From UBA8199 sp035358715 (GTDB lineage Bacteria > Verrucomicrobiota > Verrucomicrobiia > Limisphaerales > UBA8199): 64,000 nt of DNA. Under the pieces are notes generated by a model. That model was not told the DNA's origin. It did no database searches and saw only the letters and a list, made by a program, of their open reading frames with translations. Made by a program: the position numbers and the translations under genes. How positions within the stretch are numbered: position 1 is the stretch's first letter; each line of letters begins with the position of its first letter. The stretch spans positions 8,557 to 72,556 of the forward strand of contig DAOPPX010000008.1 in NCBI GenBank assembly GCA_035358715.1, in the 5' to 3' direction. Below are positions 52,739 through 61,826 of the stretch, one piece after another.

Positions 52739-54217
52739 CTAGGCTTGCTTGCTTTTCCTCTTTTTCTTCTTCTTGGCTGGTGCCTGCGTGCTCTCGACGG
52801 GCGCCGCATTCGTGGCGGGGAGGTATTTGATCAGCTTCTTCTTCACGTCCGCGTACTCCGGCTTGGCCGCCAGGTTGGTCCATTCCCGGGGGTCGGTGCG
52901 CCCGTTGTAGAGTTCCTCCGAGCCGTCCTCGTAGCGGCTGTAACGCCACTCCGCGGTGCGCAGAGTATGGTTGTTTCTGTGCATGGTGGAGAGGGCCGGC
53001 TGGCTCCACGCGGCGTCTGGCTTGGCCAGCAGCGGCTTGATGCTGACGCCCTCCGCGTGTTTGGGCACCGGCAGATCCGCCAGCTCGCACAGCGTTGGGA
53101 AGAGGCTCATGAGATCCACTCCATGGTCGCAAGTCGTGCCAGGCTTGGCGACGCCCGGGGCCACCCAGATGAGCGGCACACGGTTGGCCTCGTTCCACAG
53201 GGTCACTTTGCCCCAATGCTCTTTCTCACCCAGGTGCCAGCCGTTGTCACCAAGGAACACGATGATCGTATTGTCGCGATACGGTGATTTATCCAGGGCG
53301 TTCAGCAAGCGCCCGATCTGGGCATCTGCAAAGGAAACCGACGCCAGGTAGGCGCGCACCCGATCTTGCCAAAGGCCGGCCTGGAGAATGTTGGCATGCG
53401 CGCCTTTGGGATTTGCGAAAGCGACACCAGCCCGGGGCACATCGGCCAGGTCGTTGGTGAGCACCAGCGGGGTCCGAATCGTATCCAGGGGGTAGAGGTC
53501 GAAATACTTCTTCGGCACGTCCCAAGGCGTGTGAGGACGGTGCAGACCGCAGGCCATGAAGAACGGCAGCTTCGGCTGCGCGAGACGTTCGATGCACCAG
53601 GAGACCGTTTGCGCATCCACCAGTTTGCTCTCGGCCCGCTTTTCATCAAACGCTTGCTGCGGCTCGTCCTCGGTGAACATGCGGTAGCCGAACGGCCCCG
53701 GGCGCCGGTTGGCCGGGTGATTGGGCAGCGTGTCGTCGGTCGGGAAGACCACCTCGTCCCAGTCCTCCGCGCGGTAGTTGCGGTAGTGGTAGATCTTGCC
53801 CGCCCCGAGAGACGTGTAGCCGAACTTGCGCACGTAATCGTTGAGGCAAAGCCCGCGGCCGATATGCGGCATCCACACCTGTTGATTATGGTATATGCCT
53901 GTGGTGGAAGGGCGCATGCCGCTCATGAAAGCTGCGCGCGACGGGTTGCAGAGCGGGGCCGGGCACTGCGCGTTGCGGAAGGTCACACCGCGCGCCGCCA
54001 GTTTGTCGAGGTTGGGGGTCCTGGCCTGGGCATGGCCAGCCATGGGGGTGACCCAGTTATTCAGGTCATCCGCAATGATGAGCAGGATGTTGGGCTTGGC
54101 TTTGGCCGGGGCGCCGGACAGGTCCGCCGGCCAGACGCAGCCGGCAACAATCGCCGCAGTGAGTGTTTTAATTAACCAAACAGGTTTCGTGGAAGTCATG
54201 TTCTTCATCATGGCCAA
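52739..54217 (-). CDS. Secreted sulfatase (iduronate-2-sulfatase-like), Cys-type
   Basis: 492 residues. A signal peptide precedes the sulfatase start (KPNILLIIADDLNNW). The formylglycine motif is APLCNPSRAAFMSG (C90), which follows the C-x-P-S-R rule. Other signatures are LGAGKIYHYRNY and VFLGDNGWHLGEKEHWGK. Cys-type sulfatases need conversion of the Cys to formylglycine, and no maturase gene is in the window. It ends with a Lys-rich tail. It starts the operon with the HEAT, Gfo/Idh and ThuA genes, and the likely substrate is a sulfated polysaccharide. Confidence 0.87.
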   Translation of the reverse strand: MAMMKNMTSTKPVWLIKTLTAAIVAGCVWPADLSGAPAKAKPNILLIIADDLNNWVTPMAGHAQARTPNLDKLAARGVTFRNAQCPAPLCNPSRAAFMSGMRPSTTGIYHNQQVWMPHIGRGLCLNDYVRKFGYTSLGAGKIYHYRNYRAEDWDEVVFPTDDTLPNHPANRRPGPFGYRMFTEDEPQQAFDEKRAESKLVDAQTVSWCIERLAQPKLPFFMACGLHRPHTPWDVPKKYFDLYPLDTIRTPLVLTNDLADVPRAGVAFANPKGAHANILQAGLWQDRVRAYLASVSFADAQIGRLLNALDKSPYRDNTIIVFLGDNGWHLGEKEHWGKVTLWNEANRVPLIWVAPGVAKPGTTCDHGVDLMSLFPTLCELADLPVPKHAEGVSIKPLLAKPDAAWSQPALSTMHRNNHTLRTAEWRYSRYEDGSEELYNGRTDPREWTNLAAKPEYADVKKKLIKYLPATNAAPVESTQAPAKKKKKRKSKQA

Positions 54218-54392
54218 GAGGTTTATATAGTTAAACTGAACTCGGACCGCGCCGGGCTGCCGGCAGCATCGGGCACCAGTCTAGACTCAAGAACCCGCCG
54301 CAATGCTATACCCTAAAACGAGGGTAGCAACGTTTTGCTGACTGGGGGCCCGGTGGCTTGACCGATTCCCAAAACCCGGTGAGACTCCAGGC

Positions 54393-55727
54393 GTGAACAT
54401 GCGATTGAATCGCCGCGGCTTTGTGAAATCCGCCGGAGCGCTTCTGGCGGGTGCGTCGGTTGGCGGCCCGGCGTTGTCGGCGGCAGGTGCGGGCAGCCAC
54501 GCAGCCGCGGCCAGACGGTGCGATGTGTTGGTTTGTGGCGGCGGTCCAGCCGGCGTGGCAGCGGCCGTGAGCGCTGCGCGGCAGGGCGCAAAGACGCTGC
54601 TGGTCGAAAGGTGTGGTCGGTTGGGCGGCATGGGCGTCACCGGGTTGGTCGGACCGTTGATGGGCCACGCCCAAAGCCCTTTTGTTGAGGAAGTGCTTCG
54701 GCGCATCGGCGGACGGCGTCCGGTGCAGGAACGGCTGGACCTTGATTATACGGCGATGGTTCAGGAAGCTGGCGGCGACATTCTCCTGCATACGTGGGTG
54801 ATGGCAGCGCTGCGGCGGGGGCGGCGGGTGACCGGCGTGCGCGCACTGACCAAGCAAGGCCCGCTCGAAGTCCAGGCCGAGGTCGTGGTGGACGCCACCG
54901 GCGATGGGGATGTGGCCTTTCTGGCCGGTGCGGCCTACGAAATGGGGCGTCCAGGCGACGGGTTGGCGCAGCCGGTTTCAATCCAATACCGCGTCAGCGG
55001 CGTGGACTCCACCCGGGCCTTGCTCTGCGGCAGTGAGGAAGAGGCGCTCCAGGTTCGCGTCCCGGAGGGCGTTTGGGACGAGGTCGTTCGCCGGGGTATG
55101 GAGCGGGGCGAACTCCCTGCCAATGTGGGGGTCATTCGGGTTTACCTGTCTTCCTACCCCAACGAACGGATTATCAACGCCACCCAGGTTAATGGTATTG
55201 ACGCCACGCGCGTCCAGGATTTGACCCGCGCGGAACTGGAAGGCCGCAAACAGGCGTTTCAGGTGCTGGACTTTCTGCGCAAACACGCGCCCGGCTTTGA
55301 ACATGCCTACATCTCGGCCATGCCCGCGATGATCGGTGTGCGCGAGAGCCGCCGCATCCGCGGCGAGAAATACCTGACACGGGATGATGTTCTCACGGGC
55401 CGGCGTTGTCCGGATGCGGTCGTGTGGTCTGCCAGCTTCGCGGTGGACATCCATAACCCGACCGGTCCCGGCCAGGCTGAGAACTTCGCGACCAAGGTCC
55501 AGCCATACGACATCCCCTATGGCTGCCTGGTGCCCGAGAAAACGGAAGGCCTGCTGGTGGCCGGACGGTGTATCAGCGGCAGCCACGATGCCCACGCGTC
55601 CTACCGGGTGCAGTGCATTGTGATGGCCATCGGCGCCGCCGCGGGAGTGGCCGCCGCGCTGGCCGCCCGCCAGCATATCCCGCCGCGCAAGGTCGCCGTC
55701 GGTCAAATCCAGCAGGCGCTGCGTTGA
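54393..55727 (+). CDS. Tat-exported FAD-dependent oxidoreductase
   Basis: 444 residues. Tat signal RRGFVKSAGALLAGASVGG, FAD motif CDVLVCGGGPAGVAAAVSAA, RLGGMGVTGLVG and VVVDATGDGDVAFLAG. This is the FAD_oxidored family, similar in type to the gene at 46689 but with a Tat rather than a Sec signal. It is divergent from the sulfatase with a 175-base gap, where promoters for both should lie. The substrate is unknown. Confidence 0.85.
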   Translation: MNMRLNRRGFVKSAGALLAGASVGGPALSAAGAGSHAAAARRCDVLVCGGGPAGVAAAVSAARQGAKTLLVERCGRLGGMGVTGLVGPLMGHAQSPFVEEVLRRIGGRRPVQERLDLDYTAMVQEAGGDILLHTWVMAALRRGRRVTGVRALTKQGPLEVQAEVVVDATGDGDVAFLAGAAYEMGRPGDGLAQPVSIQYRVSGVDSTRALLCGSEEEALQVRVPEGVWDEVVRRGMERGELPANVGVIRVYLSSYPNERIINATQVNGIDATRVQDLTRAELEGRKQAFQVLDFLRKHAPGFEHAYISAMPAMIGVRESRRIRGEKYLTRDDVLTGRRCPDAVVWSASFAVDIHNPTGPGQAENFATKVQPYDIPYGCLVPEKTEGLLVAGRCISGSHDAHASYRVQCIVMAIGAAAGVAAALAARQHIPPRKVAVGQIQQALR

Positions 55728-55790
55728 CTCCCGCTCAATGCGGCTTGTCGGGGTTAGCCAGGCGTCTCCCCGGTCCGGCGCCAACTCTGG

Positions 55791-56927
55791 TCACCGGCGC
55801 GTGCGGGACGTTGTCGCTTTGATGTATTCAACCTCGGCCGCGTCGTAAGGCAAGCCGTTGGCGCGGAAAATGTCGTGGAACCAGAGGGGCGGCTCAGCCC
55901 GGTACTCCTTCTTCCAGGAGTCCCAGGGATAAATCGTCTGCGTCTTTCCATTCACAAAACCCCAGTTGTAGGCGCCGACATTCTCACGCTGAAAGTAACC
56001 GAGAATGGGATCAAACCGGCTTCCGTTCGGGCGGGCCATGTACTCAGTGCAGAGAATCGGCCTCTGGTAGCGCCGCAGGTTCTGCACGCATTTGGTGGTT
56101 TCTTCGAGGTTCCCGTAGCAGTGGAAGCTGATCACGTCGGAGCACTCGATCTGGCACCGCTCCATGGGGGTGAGCTTGGCCGGGTCGGACCAGTTGCCTA
56201 TCCAGACGCCGCAGGTGAGGGGTTGCGACGGCCGAACCTCGCGGGCCCAGGCGAAGGTCTTCCGCAACAACTGCAGCGCCACCTCGGCCTTGTTCGCGAG
56301 TTCCACGTCGCGATACTGCGGCACCGGGTTATCGGGTTCGTTGAACAGGTCCCAGACCTGCACGCGGCGGTCGCGGCGGAAGTGGCCAATCACGGCTTGC
56401 ACGTAGGCTTTGAGCGCATCCTGGCGGGCGGGATCGCGGAGAATCTCCGCGCCGGGGCTCTGGACCCAGCCGGAGTTGTGGATATGGGGCCGCGGCTCGC
56501 GCTGCTTGCCCGGCCTGGGGAACGGATCCCAAACCCCGTCGAACAGGACAACCATCGCGCCGATGCGATGCTTCGCCGCCAGGTCCAGGAACTGATCCAT
56601 GCGCTTGAGGAAGCCTTTGGGGTCCTGCTGCCAGGCCAGGTCATGCAGAAACACGCGCACGCTGGTAAAGCCCAGATCGGCGGCCCAGCCCAGTTCGCGG
56701 TCAATCGTGACCGGATCCCAAGTGTCCGCCTGCCACATCTCGAGTTGGTTAATGGCGGTGCTGGGGATGAAGTTGCAGCCGACCAGCCAGGGTTGCGCAG
56801 CCTGCCAGGCTTGAGCTTCCGGTGGGGTCCACTGCCGGTTATGGGGGGCAGCCGCGTCACGCTGCACCGTGGCGCAGCCGGTCGCGCAAATCAATAATGC
56901 AAACAGAGGAAGGTTCTTCATAATCAT
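55791..56927 (-). CDS. Lipoprotein glycoside hydrolase, clan A TIM-barrel (GH5-like)
   Basis: 378 residues with a lipoprotein-type signal (LLICATGC, Cys18 after ATG). The barrel has the acid/base pair of clan A: E197 in VWDLFNEPDNP and E295 in RPILCTEYMAR. Also WQADTWDPVTIDRELGWA and LGFTSVRVFLHDL. It probably cuts a beta-linked glycan at the cell surface. Lies between the second FAD oxidoreductase and the second sulfatase. A family number should be confirmed by a profile search. Confidence 0.8.
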   Translation of the reverse strand: MIMKNLPLFALLICATGCATVQRDAAAPHNRQWTPPEAQAWQAAQPWLVGCNFIPSTAINQLEMWQADTWDPVTIDRELGWAADLGFTSVRVFLHDLAWQQDPKGFLKRMDQFLDLAAKHRIGAMVVLFDGVWDPFPRPGKQREPRPHIHNSGWVQSPGAEILRDPARQDALKAYVQAVIGHFRRDRRVQVWDLFNEPDNPVPQYRDVELANKAEVALQLLRKTFAWAREVRPSQPLTCGVWIGNWSDPAKLTPMERCQIECSDVISFHCYGNLEETTKCVQNLRRYQRPILCTEYMARPNGSRFDPILGYFQRENVGAYNWGFVNGKTQTIYPWDSWKKEYRAEPPLWFHDIFRANGLPYDAAEVEYIKATTSRTRR

Positions 56928-56953
56928 GAGTAGTGTCTGGACAATAAGTGGCG

Positions 56954-58660
56954 TTATTTCTGTTTCGATTCAATCTCTTTCCAGCCGCCCAGGGGCAGAA
57001 CCCTGGCGCGGGCGGCCCAGGCATCCCACTGGTCTGCGAGCCGCCGGACATCCTGCGGATGCTTGCCGGCAAGGTCGTGCATTTCCGTCCGGTCTTTCTC
57101 CATGTCGTAGAGTTCCCAGGGCTGGTCCGCCTTGGCGACGAGCTTCCAGCGGCCTTCGCGGACGGCGCGGTTGCTCTCATGTTCCCAGAAGAGGGGCCTG
57201 GCGCGGTTCAGCGGCTTGCCTTGGAACGCCGGCGTCAATGAGATGCCCTCCATGGGCAGGATCGGTTTGCCCTCCCATTGGCGCGGATACTTGGCGCCGG
57301 ACAGGTCCACGCAGGTAGCCATCAGATCAATGAGGTGGCCAACCTGCGGTTCGAGCCGTCCCCGGCGCGCGGACGGGATGCCGGCTGGCCAATGGACAAT
57401 CAATGGGGTGCTGATACCGCCTTCGTGCACCCAATGTTTGTATTCACGGAAGGGGGTGTTGGAGACATTGGCCCAGTCGCGGCCGTAGGCGATGTAGCTG
57501 TTGGCCGGGCCGGGCATCACCTGCCGGCCGGACTTCACTGCCTGGCCGTCGCGGGTCTGCATCGGCAGCCGGATGCGGGTCTGGAGCGTGTCCGGGCTCA
57601 TAGGCTTTAGCTCCGCCGCGGGCGGTTCCGGGAGCCGGGTGCGGCCCATATCCTCGGCACAGGCGCCGTTGTCGTTCAGGTAGAAGATGACCGTGTTATC
57701 GAGCTGGTCGGCGCGCTTGAGTGCGGCCAGGATGCGCCCGATGCCCTGGTCCATGTTGTCAATCATCGCCGCGAAGACCTCCATGCACCGCGCCTCCCAG
57801 GCTTTGTTCTTCACGGTGTCCCACTCGCCGACGGTCGGCGCGCAATCCCATCTCGGATCAATCAGGCCCATCTGTTTGAGGCGTTCGAGCCGCGCTTGGC
57901 GCACCGGCGCATAGCCGGCGTCATATTTGCCGCGGTACTTGGCAATGTCTTTCTCCAGCGCCTGCATCGGCCAGTGGGCGGCGGTATAGGCGAGATACAT
58001 GAAGAAGGGCTTGCCCGGCGATTCCTGCTGGTGCTGTTGCAGGAAGCGCACCGCGTTATCGCTGAGCGCGTCGGTATAGTAGAAGAACTTGGGCTGATAG
58101 TCGGCATCGTTCTCGGGCGTGATGAACTTGTTCTGGCGGCACAGGGCGGAGGGGTCGAAGAAGTTTCCGTAGCCGCGGATAGTGCCGTAGAACTTCTCAA
58201 AGCCGCGCTGCAAGGGCCAATTGGAGTTGTCATCGTTGGGGCCGTCGCGGTTGGTGACGTGCCACTTGCCGCACATGTAAGTGCGGTAGCCACCGGCGCG
58301 CAGCACCTCGGCGAGGGTTACGCACTCGCGGTTCAGATTGCTGCGGTAGCCGGGCAGGCCACGGTCCACCATCATGTGGCCCACGCCGGCCTGGTGTGGG
58401 TACAGGCCGGTGAGCAGGGCCGCCCGCGTAGGGCAGCAGCGCGAGGTGTTGTAGAACTGGGTGAAGCGGAGGCCGTTGGCCGCCAGCGAGTTCAGGTGCG
58501 GCGTTTGAATCTCCCCGCCGCAACACCCCAGGTCGGAAAAGCCGATGTCATCAGCCAGAATCAGCAGGATGTTGGGTCTGGCCAAAGGAACCGGCGCGGC
58601 TTGTGTCCAGGGACCAGCCCAGCCCAGCAACAGCAGAACGACAGGAAGGTTTGGTTTCAC
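56954..58660 (-). CDS. Secreted arylsulfatase, Cys-type
   Basis: 568 residues. Signal peptide, then RPNILLILADDIGFSDLGC and the sulfatase motif SRCCPTRAALLTGLYPHQAG, with C75 as the formylglycine site (C-x-P-x-R). Also MCGKWHVTNRDG and FYLNDNGACAEDMG. The arylsulfatase layout is complete, with the Pro/Ala C-terminal region. It is upstream of the glycoside hydrolase gene by 26 bases on the same strand, likely co-transcribed. Confidence 0.87.
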   Translation of the reverse strand: MKPNLPVVLLLLGWAGPWTQAAPVPLARPNILLILADDIGFSDLGCCGGEIQTPHLNSLAANGLRFTQFYNTSRCCPTRAALLTGLYPHQAGVGHMMVDRGLPGYRSNLNRECVTLAEVLRAGGYRTYMCGKWHVTNRDGPNDDNSNWPLQRGFEKFYGTIRGYGNFFDPSALCRQNKFITPENDADYQPKFFYYTDALSDNAVRFLQQHQQESPGKPFFMYLAYTAAHWPMQALEKDIAKYRGKYDAGYAPVRQARLERLKQMGLIDPRWDCAPTVGEWDTVKNKAWEARCMEVFAAMIDNMDQGIGRILAALKRADQLDNTVIFYLNDNGACAEDMGRTRLPEPPAAELKPMSPDTLQTRIRLPMQTRDGQAVKSGRQVMPGPANSYIAYGRDWANVSNTPFREYKHWVHEGGISTPLIVHWPAGIPSARRGRLEPQVGHLIDLMATCVDLSGAKYPRQWEGKPILPMEGISLTPAFQGKPLNRARPLFWEHESNRAVREGRWKLVAKADQPWELYDMEKDRTEMHDLAGKHPQDVRRLADQWDAWAARARVLPLGGWKEIESKQK

Positions 58661-58881
58661 TGCTTGAGCCTAAGCAACCCCGGGCGGACTTGGCAATGCC
58701 GGCGTGTGTGTGGCGCGGGTCCGACCTGCGGGACGGGCAGGATGCCCGTGTGTGAGCCTCCAATCTCCGGGTGGCGATTAGAGGGCGGTCCGGCAGGAAC
58801 GATGGCGGGGTGAGCACGGCAACCCGCGAATCCAAAACCGGCTCCGGGAATCACTTCCGGCGCCCTCCACACCGCGTCCCA

Positions 58882-59121
58882 TCAACGCAGCAAGCGCCGG
58901 CCGGAAGCCGGCCTGGCTGAACGCGGACGGGGCCGAGCGGTGGTCACCGCCGGAGCGCTCACCGTGCGTTTGCCCAGCGATGTGGCGCAGCGGGAACAGA
59001 GGAACTCGTGCAGTTCCCCCGAAGGCAGCACCAGCAATAGCCGCTCGCGGACGGGTTGGGCGCGGCGGCACTTCGGGCAATAGAGCTCGCTGGCGGTGAA
59101 GGTGCCGAACTGCTGCGACAT
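58882..59121 (-). CDS. Small zinc-ribbon protein
   Basis: 79 residues with two CxxC pairs (YCPKCRRA and LCSRCATS), giving one zinc ribbon, then an Arg/Ala/Pro-rich tail. No signal peptide. It follows the membrane protein gene by one base, so the two are likely co-transcribed. The function is unknown, possibly nucleic-acid or protein binding. Confidence 0.65.
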   Translation of the reverse strand: MSQQFGTFTASELYCPKCRRAQPVRERLLLVLPSGELHEFLCSRCATSLGKRTVSAPAVTTARPRPRSARPASGRRLLR

Positions 59122-59122
59122 C

Positions 59123-60130
59123 TCACTTCACGTCTTTGTGCTTGAGCACGATTTCCTTGATTTCCACGAACGGGATCATGACTTCTTCCGAGGCGTGGCC
59201 CCGCTGCACCATCAAGTGGAGATCGTTGGCGGCGATGCGGCTGATTCGCTGGCCAGTGTATTCACCGCGGGCAGACTTAATCACCAGCACCATATCCCGA
59301 TCCGCATCCCGGCGAACCACGCCGAAGAAGTTGGGGAACTTCGTCTCGATGAAACGCCGGTTAAACGTGTACTGCCCCCGCTGGAAGGTGACGGTCTGTG
59401 GCAAGGCCGGCTTTTCCGGTTCTCCCTCGAAATGGCCCGGTCCCGAGGCTTCCGCCGAGCCCGATCCCGCCAGCCGCAGGGCCGATGGATGCTCCGCGCC
59501 TTCCGCCTGCATCGGATTGACCGTATCGGCCGCCGCTGTCTCTGCCGCTGCCGCCGGGGCGGTCTCCCAGGTTTGTTCGACCGGCGCAACCAGGGTGGGC
59601 AAACACAGGAAAATAATCGGCCCGACCAGCGGCAGCAATGCCGCCACCCCGCACACCAGCGGCACCGGCCGCGCGCGAAAGATCGCAATCTCGTAGGCGG
59701 CATAGATATTGGCCGCATAAAGCAACAACAGCACGAGTAGCCCGGGGCCCGAGGAAAACAGCGCGCCCAGCAGGGAATGAGGCGTCGGCCGCTCCAGGCG
59801 CGCGGGCTGCTTGATGGGCACTTCGGTCTTCTTGATCTTCTCCTCCTGCGTGATCTCGATAAACGGCTCCACCAGGGGCTGCAACTTCTTGATCTTGGCG
59901 AGGTTCTTCAGAGCCTCCTGCGAGAGATTAGCCCACGAAACCCGCTCATACTTGCCCTCGCCCACCTTGATCTGCACTCCCGCGTCACTGGCCGACGCCG
60001 TCAGCAGTTCGCCTGTGAGCGTCGTGCCATCGGCGAGCTTGAACTCTTCGGCGTAGGCTGCCCCGGTTAGCCATCCGCAAAGGAGGATGGCTCCGATCAA
60101 ACATAATCTGCGCACCATGGGAGTTCTCAT
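59123..60130 (-). CDS. Membrane protein with N-terminal secreted domain, function unknown
   Basis: I place the start at ATG 60130 (MRTPMVRRLCLIGAI); ATG 60118 also fits. Residues 1-25 are a signal peptide, then a small beta domain (EEFKLADGTTLTGELLTASA) like those in SHD1/SlpA-type proteins, and two membrane spans (LLVLLLLYAANIYAAYEI and LVCGVAALLPLVGPIIFLCL). The C-terminal part is cytoplasmic, with Glu/Ala-rich sequence and a beta region (QYTFNRRFIETKFPNFFGVV) like a PilZ-type or SLA1-like module. 335 residues. It overlaps no neighbour. Confidence 0.6.
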   Translation of the reverse strand: MRTPMVRRLCLIGAILLCGWLTGAAYAEEFKLADGTTLTGELLTASASDAGVQIKVGEGKYERVSWANLSQEALKNLAKIKKLQPLVEPFIEITQEEKIKKTEVPIKQPARLERPTPHSLLGALFSSGPGLLVLLLLYAANIYAAYEIAIFRARPVPLVCGVAALLPLVGPIIFLCLPTLVAPVEQTWETAPAAAAETAAADTVNPMQAEGAEHPSALRLAGSGSAEASGPGHFEGEPEKPALPQTVTFQRGQYTFNRRFIETKFPNFFGVVRRDADRDMVLVIKSARGEYTGQRISRIAANDLHLMVQRGHASEEVMIPFVEIKEIVLKHKDVK

Positions 60131-60300
60131 AGCAGATGGCCCCGTCCAAAGAAAGGAAAAATCCAGCGCCCCATTACCCCAGGGCGGGCGACACAGTCCG
60201 GCAGGCCGCCACCACCTTTGTTGTGGGCTCCTGGCGATCAACTCCGGACCGATGCCGCGGCAGCCCGCCGATGTTATGCCGTGCCGTGTCCGCTTGCCGG

Positions 60301-61719
60301 TTACTGGCCTCTTACCGTCCCGAGGGCTGCGGCCAAATCCTCCATCACCCAGTTGGCCCGCGTGGCCTGGAGGTAATCTGCCACCGCGCCGTGCTGCCAC
60401 ACCGCGTAGCGAATCGTCAGCAGCGGATCGGCCCGCAAATCGGGTTGCGCCACCAGGCCCGCGAGATAGCCCGCCAGCACGTCGCCGCTGCCGCCTTGCG
60501 CCAGATAAGGGTTTCCGGAGGAATTGACATAAACATCACCCGTGCTCCTGCCAATGAGCGTCTGATGCCCTTTGAGCACTATCCAGGAATTGCCAAATCG
60601 CCGCGACACATTCCGCAAGGCTGCCAGCCGGTTCGCCTGCACCTGCGCCGGGTTTCCGCGCAACAGCCGCGCGGCCTCTCCCGGGTGCGGCGTCATCACA
60701 CGCAGGGCATTCCGGGGCACCGGGTCCAGCGGCAGCCAATCCAGCGCGCTGGCATCCACCACCACCGGCAGAAACGAGTCCCGCCACAAATGGCGCGTCA
60801 TCATCTTCATTGGGTCCGGTATGTCGGCGGCCGCCAAGCCGGGGCCGACCAGAATGGTGTCGTGCCGGCCCGCCAATTTGCCGGTCGGCGCCCACACAGA
60901 GACCATGATCGCGTCGAGTTGAGCCGCGACCGCATGATAGACCGTTTCGAGCGTGTGGAGCGTAATCAGGCCGGGCTGCGCCCGTTGTGCCCCGCGCCCG
61001 GCCAGCACGGCCGCTCCGTGATAACCCAGGCTTCCCCCCACGATCGCCAGGTGACCATAGTTTCCCTTGTGCGTCGCCACGGCCCGCGCGGGCGGGAAAG
61101 CCGCGAAGTCCTCCGGCAGGGTCCACTGGAGTTCGCTTTGCTGCGTGCAAGGCGCCAGCCCAACGTCCGACGCGACTTCCAGCCGCCCCACAAACGGCCA
61201 CGCCGTCTCCTGTAGCATGCCGGTCTTGGGCGCGCCCACGGTCAGTGTCGCCGCGGCTTTGATGGCCGCCCCGTGCGGTTGGCCCGTATCGGCGTTCAAA
61301 CCGGATGGCACGTCCACCGCCAATATAGGCACCCGCGCCCCATTGACCCGCTCGATGAAACTCACCCACTCCGGTCCCAACGGCCGGTTCAGCCCGATGC
61401 CGAACAAGCCATCCACCAACAACGCAGGCCCCATCTCCAGCAGCGAGTTCAGCTTCTCCAGGTCGCCTGCCGTTCCTGCCGCGTCCAGCACTTCCACCCG
61501 GCGCGAAGCCAAATGCTCGCGCGCGGACCGGGCGTCCTCGCCGTTGTGGCCTTTGCCGGCCAGGATCAGGATCAGGTCCCCCGTTTGCGTCAACTCCAGG
61601 GCGCGGCGCGCGACGCATTGCCCGACGCAGCGAATGACCTCCGCTTCGGTGTGACCGGCGGCCCAGGTGGCCCGCTCCCAGTCGCGCATCTGTGCAATAC
61701 TTATTACCGGCACCGGCAT
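60301..61719 (-). CDS. nnr: Bifunctional NAD(P)H-hydrate epimerase / ADP-dependent dehydratase
   Basis: It repairs damaged NAD(P)HX. The start is ATG 61719 (MPVPVISIAQMRDWE), 472 residues. The N-terminal YjeF-type epimerase part has AVDVPSGLNADTG, but the usual GNNGGDG loop reads GHNGEDA, so epimerase activity is uncertain. The C-terminal dehydratase part has VMTPHPGEAARLL and YLAQGGSGDVLAGYLAGLV, which are standard. Confidence 0.85.
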   Translation of the reverse strand: MPVPVISIAQMRDWERATWAAGHTEAEVIRCVGQCVARRALELTQTGDLILILAGKGHNGEDARSAREHLASRRVEVLDAAGTAGDLEKLNSLLEMGPALLVDGLFGIGLNRPLGPEWVSFIERVNGARVPILAVDVPSGLNADTGQPHGAAIKAAATLTVGAPKTGMLQETAWPFVGRLEVASDVGLAPCTQQSELQWTLPEDFAAFPPARAVATHKGNYGHLAIVGGSLGYHGAAVLAGRGAQRAQPGLITLHTLETVYHAVAAQLDAIMVSVWAPTGKLAGRHDTILVGPGLAAADIPDPMKMMTRHLWRDSFLPVVVDASALDWLPLDPVPRNALRVMTPHPGEAARLLRGNPAQVQANRLAALRNVSRRFGNSWIVLKGHQTLIGRSTGDVYVNSSGNPYLAQGGSGDVLAGYLAGLVAQPDLRADPLLTIRYAVWQHGAVADYLQATRANWVMEDLAAALGTVRGQ

Positions 61720-61826
61720 GGCGAGGGAAGATACACCGTTGCGCCCGGGACGAAAGCACAAACCCTCCGCCCTTTCCCGCTGCTGCACCGGCAGCCCGTT
61801 TGCTTCCTCACGCGGCGGGTGGTTCG

